From Sunxiuqinia elliptica (lineage in GTDB: Bacteria > Bacteroidota > Bacteroidia > Bacteroidales > Prolixibacteraceae), in NCBI RefSeq assembly GCF_900113005.1, contig NZ_FONW01000002.1:434001-498000 (forward strand): DNA of 64,000 nucleotides. The letters run 5' to 3'. The notes below the pieces were generated by a model that saw only the letters and a list, made by a program, of their open reading frames with translations, made no database searches and was not told where the DNA came from. This document shows positions 60,664 through 64,000 of the stretch, one piece after another. A program made the position numbers and the translations under genes. Position 1 is the first letter of the stretch. Every line of letters begins with the position of its first letter.

Positions 60664-62430
60664 TTACATCTTTTCGAACCAGAATTTTAAAACTTGTTCA
60701 GCTGGTTTGTCGCGAACCGAGGCAGCCTTATCAAATGCTGTATCCATATTTCTGGGAGCGTACTTTTTGAATTGGTCAAAATACATGTATCCATGAGAAA
60801 TAACCCCGAGCACATCGACTGACGATTCATTTAATGCTTCAAAAATCCCTTCATATACGTCGGCCTGCTCATAAAAATCAACTACATAATTGGAGGCGGC
60901 TTGACTAACATCCAACACGGGCTCCAAATGTCCATACTTGTTGGCTGAGCCATCAACTGATGGAGACCAAACCCAGAGGATGATTGGTTTTTCAAAGCTC
61001 GTGTACCGATCCAGAATCGATGTGACCGAGCTTTTGATTTGATCAATACTTGGATTTGGCGTTGATGTAATGTTTGACAAAATGACTCCAAAAGCATCGA
61101 ACAAGTTCTTGAAAGTTGTTGTATAAGCTTCATCTTCATAATATTCAATTTCACTACCTCCTTCATAATTTTGAGCGGTAAAAGATCTGTTAGTCCCAAA
61201 ATAAATCAAATCGCCAGCATAAACTTCTTTGATGCTATTAATTAGGTTAGTCCATAAGGAATGGTAAAGCTCGACAGATGAGAATTGCTGTGGGGAAGTT
61301 GCATAATTCAACCCATGTCCTAATGAAATGTAGGGAACACTTTGAGTTTCTGCAAGCTTAGCATAGTCAACCAAGATTCTGGTGTATTCGGAGAACCAAT
61401 CCTGCCAGAATTCATCAGGCAATACTTTGCCGCTAAAAACAATGGCATTGAACGATTTTCCTGAAAGCTGCTTTTCAGCTTGAGGCCATACTCCAAACCA
61501 AAACATAAAATCAAGTCCTTTTTGTGTTGCTTTGTCTGTCAGGTCTGTGTATTGCGATGAGCTAAGCATATCCCAAGGATATTCGGTATTAGCGCTGGTG
61601 CTCATTTTTACGGAATCGTTTCCTGCTTCAGTGATAAAAACAGGATCGAACACAGTGACTAAATTACTGTGATTGCTGGCTAAACGATCGAAGGTAGAGG
61701 CAAAAGCATCGGGGTACAGATCTTGTCCCATCCATGGGCCTGCATCAAACATCGAGACACCTTTGATAAAGCCTTCTGCTTGTTTTTGAACGTTTTCGGG
61801 CTTTTGATAAAGGTAGAGATCATGGCTGGCGTTGGTGTTTTCAGTAAGATCAAATCCGACAGTAGTGCCCATAAAGTCTTCGGTTGCGTTAATTTCCAGC
61901 GCGTAGTGTCCTTCTGCAAATTGATTGGTTATTTCGTATTTACCGGCAGCATCCGAAGTTGAAGATTGATCTCCCAAGTGAATGGTCAAGCCCGGCAAGT
62001 TGGCAGTAGTCTGGCGTGATTTGATCGTTCCGGTATAGTTTGCCGTTAGCCGAGGTTCTGTCAAGGTAATGTTGACTGAGCGAAGCGTTTTTTGATCATT
62101 CAAATCGCAGGCTTCAACTTTTATTGAATAACTTCCGGGAGTGGCTTCTGTTGTGTTCCATTCGTATTGGTATGGAGTGGTTTCGGTATAAGCAACTTCT
62201 TTGTTTTGGATGTAAAATCGAACATAGCGAATTCCGGTATCATCAGTTGCAGATGCAGTAATTGAAACAGTTTCACCTTGAGCAATTGCAAGACCACTTT
62301 GGGGAGAAGTGATTGTTAGTGATGGAGGTGTTAATATGGTTTCTTCTTCTTCAGAACTTTTACTGCAAGAGAGTATCAGGATAATTAGCAGGAGTGAAAG
62401 AAGGTAGGTGTAATTCGTACTTTTTTTCAT
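60664..62430 (-). CDS. Lipoprotein with Ig-like, CarboxypepD_reg-like and glycosidase-like TIM-barrel domains
   Basis: 588 residues. Lipobox LSC (Cys22) marks an exported lipoprotein. Domains: Ig-like (about 35-125; TITSPQSGLAIAQGETVSI), CarboxypepD_reg-like (about 130-205; NYTGTIKSRQTTANLPGLTI), then a (beta/alpha)8-like domain to the C-terminus with FIKGVSMFDAGPWMG, FMFWFGVWPQAE and YISLGHGLNYATS. The general layout recalls GH113/GH53-type clan A glycosidases, but the expected acid/base Glu after the strand-4 motif is not visible (LGHGL). Enzyme activity is thus uncertain. Monocistronic. Confidence 0.7.
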   Translation of the reverse strand: MKKSTNYTYLLSLLLIILILSCSKSSEEEETILTPPSLTITSPQSGLAIAQGETVSITASATDDTGIRYVRFYIQNKEVAYTETTPYQYEWNTTEATPGSYSIKVEACDLNDQKTLRSVNITLTEPRLTANYTGTIKSRQTTANLPGLTIHLGDQSSTSDAAGKYEITNQFAEGHYALEINATEDFMGTTVGFDLTENTNASHDLYLYQKPENVQKQAEGFIKGVSMFDAGPWMGQDLYPDAFASTFDRLASNHSNLVTVFDPVFITEAGNDSVKMSTSANTEYPWDMLSSSQYTDLTDKATQKGLDFMFWFGVWPQAEKQLSGKSFNAIVFSGKVLPDEFWQDWFSEYTRILVDYAKLAETQSVPYISLGHGLNYATSPQQFSSVELYHSLWTNLINSIKEVYAGDLIYFGTNRSFTAQNYEGGSEIEYYEDEAYTTTFKNLFDAFGVILSNITSTPNPSIDQIKSSVTSILDRYTSFEKPIILWVWSPSVDGSANKYGHLEPVLDVSQAASNYVVDFYEQADVYEGIFEALNESSVDVLGVISHGYMYFDQFKKYAPRNMDTAFDKAASVRDKPAEQVLKFWFEKM

Positions 62431-62745
62431 TGTTATTGGTCTTAAGGGTTGTTGATTGTGCTATATGATGGTTTTGAACAGAAAGTTAGCTTACAGAAAT
62501 AGTAGGATAAGTTGAGTTTTCATTAATGTGTCAATAATGAATTGATCATGTTTCTTACGTCCTGTAATCGATCTTCTATGATCGTTCAGCTTTCATCTGA
62601 AATACCCTGACAATGAATTAACAAAAGAGCTTCTTATGTAGAAGCAAGTTAAAAAATCTTTCTGAATTTTTGTTCAAATAGACATTAATTTGGAACAGGT
62701 CAAAATAAAAAATTTCGCAGGGGAGAGGGGGAAGGTCGCGTTTGT
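62431..62745. other. Spacer between lipoprotein gene and acyltransferases
   Basis: AT-rich, without a gene. Contains one hairpin (listed separately) near 62637 and a second imperfect one with CGATCTTCTATGATCG near 62568. The upstream regulatory region of the lipoprotein gene should lie in the first half. Confidence 0.55.
62629..62645 (-). terminator. Possible terminator downstream of lpxL-like gene
   Basis: GCTTCT-TATGT-AGAAGC hairpin; read on the minus strand it is followed by TCTTTTGTTAATTC. About 100 nt beyond the stop codon at 62746. Confidence 0.4.
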
Positions 62746-63618
62746 TTATCGCTGGCGTTTATGTTTCCACCTTTTATGCGACCAAAGGTAGTATTCAGGA
62801 CGTTGGCTGATCAAATGCTCAATTTTTGAAACGTAACGGTTTAGCACTTCGTCTTTGGGAAGTTCAGATGGATTATTGGCTAATTCTTCAAATGTTATTC
62901 GATAGTAGCCTCGTTTAACCTTTTCTACATGTTGATAAAGTACTGGAAAGCCAGTGTGGCGTGCTAGTGCTTCTGGTCCGGGAAAAAAGCCGGCCTCTTG
63001 GTTTAAAAAAGTGGTCCAGTAGCGAGTGTTTGCTTTTGGACGCTGGTCGGCTGACAACCAGGTAAATGTTGGGATTTGACTTTTCTTGTAAGCCAGAACT
63101 TGCTTTAAAATTTTCTTTGTTGAAACCAGTTCTCCTCCAAAGCGTGCTCTCATTCGGTTAATGAAAGCATCCCAAGTAAGGTTGCGAGCCGGATTGTACA
63201 CCAGTAAGCATTTGTGTTTTAGGTAGGTCGGTAAAATGGCATTCCATTCCCAGTTGTTATAGTGCATGGTTAAGGCAAGTACACTTTCGCCTTTTTCGAA
63301 ATAAGCATTGACCAACTCGGGATTGGTAACCTGCATCCGTTTGCTTAGATGTTCCTTGGAAATGGTTTTGAGTTTGAATGATTCAAAAAGCAGGTCACAA
63401 AAGTGATGGTAAAACTTTCGGGCAATGTGATTAATTTCCCCTTCTGACTTTTGCGGAAATGATTTTATCAGGTTCTGATAAACTACTTTTTTGCGGTATT
63501 TGAATACGTGAAATACCAGAAAAAATAAGGTGTCCGATAGTAAATAGATAAACCAAAACGGAAATAGAGAGAGCATAGAGAGTAGAAGAAAACCAATATG
63601 GTTCAACAATTTTCTCAT
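62746..63618 (-). CDS. LpxL/HtrB-type lysophospholipid/lipid A acyltransferase
   Basis: 290 residues. Adds a secondary acyl chain to lipid A or a related lipid at the inner membrane. One N-terminal TM helix (GFLLLSMLSLFPFWFIYLL), then the catalytic HxxxxE motif in LTMHYNNWEWNA, the substrate motif TWLSADQRPKANTRYWTTFL and SHKRWKHKR at the C-terminus. Two nt downstream of a paralogue. Confidence 0.92.
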   Translation of the reverse strand: MRKLLNHIGFLLLSMLSLFPFWFIYLLSDTLFFLVFHVFKYRKKVVYQNLIKSFPQKSEGEINHIARKFYHHFCDLLFESFKLKTISKEHLSKRMQVTNPELVNAYFEKGESVLALTMHYNNWEWNAILPTYLKHKCLLVYNPARNLTWDAFINRMRARFGGELVSTKKILKQVLAYKKSQIPTFTWLSADQRPKANTRYWTTFLNQEAGFFPGPEALARHTGFPVLYQHVEKVKRGYYRITFEELANNPSELPKDEVLNRYVSKIEHLISQRPEYYLWSHKRWKHKRQR

Positions 63619-63620
63619 GC

Positions 63621-64000
63621 TTATTTCTTTGGTGTGCGTTCGGTGAGCGGAACATTCGGAGAACGTTTATGTTTCCAACGACGGTGTGACCAAAGCCAGT
63701 ATTCGGGGGTTTCCTGAATGACTTTTTCCATTTGATCGATATAAGCCATTAGGATATCTTCCGGTTTTTCTTTCGCAGGTTCAGCAAAAAGCTCGATGAG
63801 GTTGACCTGATATTTTCCTCGTGCTAGTTTCTGAGTGTGATGAAAGAATACAGGTTGGTTGGTTTTGTAGGCAATTTTTTCAGGACCACTGAAAAAAGGA
63901 GTCTCTTGGTTTAAAAACATAGTCCAGAATTTCGTTCTCTGGAATGGGGTTTGGTCAGCAGCTAGCCATAGGCATCCCGGCCTATCTGTTTGGTCAAACT
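63621..64000 (-). CDS. LpxL/HtrB-type acyltransferase, partial (N-terminus outside window)
   Basis: C-terminal about 126 residues of a second LpxL/HtrB paralogue; the frame is open to base 64000, so the apparent start at 63920 is internal. Read through that point the frame gives CLWLAADQTPFQRTKFWT followed by MFLNQETPFFSGPEK, aligned with TWLSADQRPKANTRYWTTFL of the downstream gene, and SHRRWKHKRS at the C-terminus. The HxxxxE catalytic site lies outside the window. Tandem paralogues suggest two different lipid A acylation steps. Confidence 0.9.
   Translation of the reverse strand, partial: FDQTDRPGCLWLAADQTPFQRTKFWTMFLNQETPFFSGPEKIAYKTNQPVFFHHTQKLARGKYQVNLIELFAEPAKEKPEDILMAYIDQMEKVIQETPEYWLWSHRRWKHKRSPNVPLTERTPKK

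Overview
The window is a chromosomal segment of a Bacteroidota bacterium, most likely a Bacteroidales/Marinilabiliales-type organism. This rests on several signs: promoters of the Bacteroidota sigma type (TAnnTTTG at -7, best seen before rplU with a TTTG 19 nt upstream), almost no Shine-Dalgarno sequences, family-restricted proteins (DUF5686, DUF4783, carboxypeptidase-regulatory-like outer proteins, PNGase F), lipoproteins with Bacteroidota-style lipoboxes, and lysine synthesis through LL-diaminopimelate aminotransferase (dapL). I see no prophage, complete insertion sequence, CRISPR array, rRNA or tRNA.

Layout. 0-5.6 kb: end of dihydrolipoyl dehydrogenase; a minus-strand tRNA-t6A synthase/glycosyltransferase pair; a diaminopimelate decarboxylase-like gene (lysA); and a DapF-family protein in which both catalytic cysteines are serine. 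5.6-7.3 kb: a gene-poor mosaic of dispersed repeats, including a 295-bp direct duplication, hairpins, a 21-bp tandem array that could encode a coiled coil, and an A9 tract interrupting that reading frame. 7.3-15.5 kb: flavodoxin-ferredoxin, dapL, a CarboxypepD_reg-like exported protein, RluB-type pseudouridine synthase, an ECF sigma factor with a four-TM partner, and a DUF5686 outer-membrane protein. 15.6-19.7 kb: the ribosome-assembly GTPases era and der, then a SulP anion transporter. 19.7-34.4 kb: PNGase F, AIM24-like, YihY, DUF4783, rlmH, a very large NtrY-like kinase, YiiX-like hydrolase, arfB, two rhomboids, mutL, and a Kv-type channel. 34.6-45.3 kb: comM/yifB, a giant alpha-2-macroglobulin lipoprotein, and its usual partner pbpC, the two separated by a GxxExxY nuclease-like gene set among ACAGAG inverted repeats. 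45.3-53.9 kb: metallopeptidase, ppa, thyA-folA, orphan sugar-binding lipoprotein, bifunctional nuclease-nupC, rplU-rpmA, serS. 53.9-64 kb: CHASE-type kinase, isochorismatase-like hydrolase with KdsD, sucCD, DUF805, a glycosidase-like lipoprotein, and two tandem LpxL/HtrB-type acyltransferases, the second cut by the window end.

Functional themes. Lysine/meso-DAP synthesis (dapL, dapF-like, lysA-like), cell envelope (PBP1C, alpha-2-macroglobulin, LPS acylation, Kdo precursor isomerase), ribosome biogenesis and rescue (era, der, rlmH, rluB, arfB, rplU, rpmA), nucleotide metabolism (thyA, folA, nupC, nuclease) and central metabolism (lpdA, sucCD). The candidates most worth following are the double Cys-to-Ser DapF homologue, the GxxExxY/ACAGAG-repeat locus whose last repeat runs into the pbpC start codon, the repeat mosaic with its frameshifted heptad-repeat ORF, and the glycosidase-like lipoprotein whose expected acid residue is not visible.
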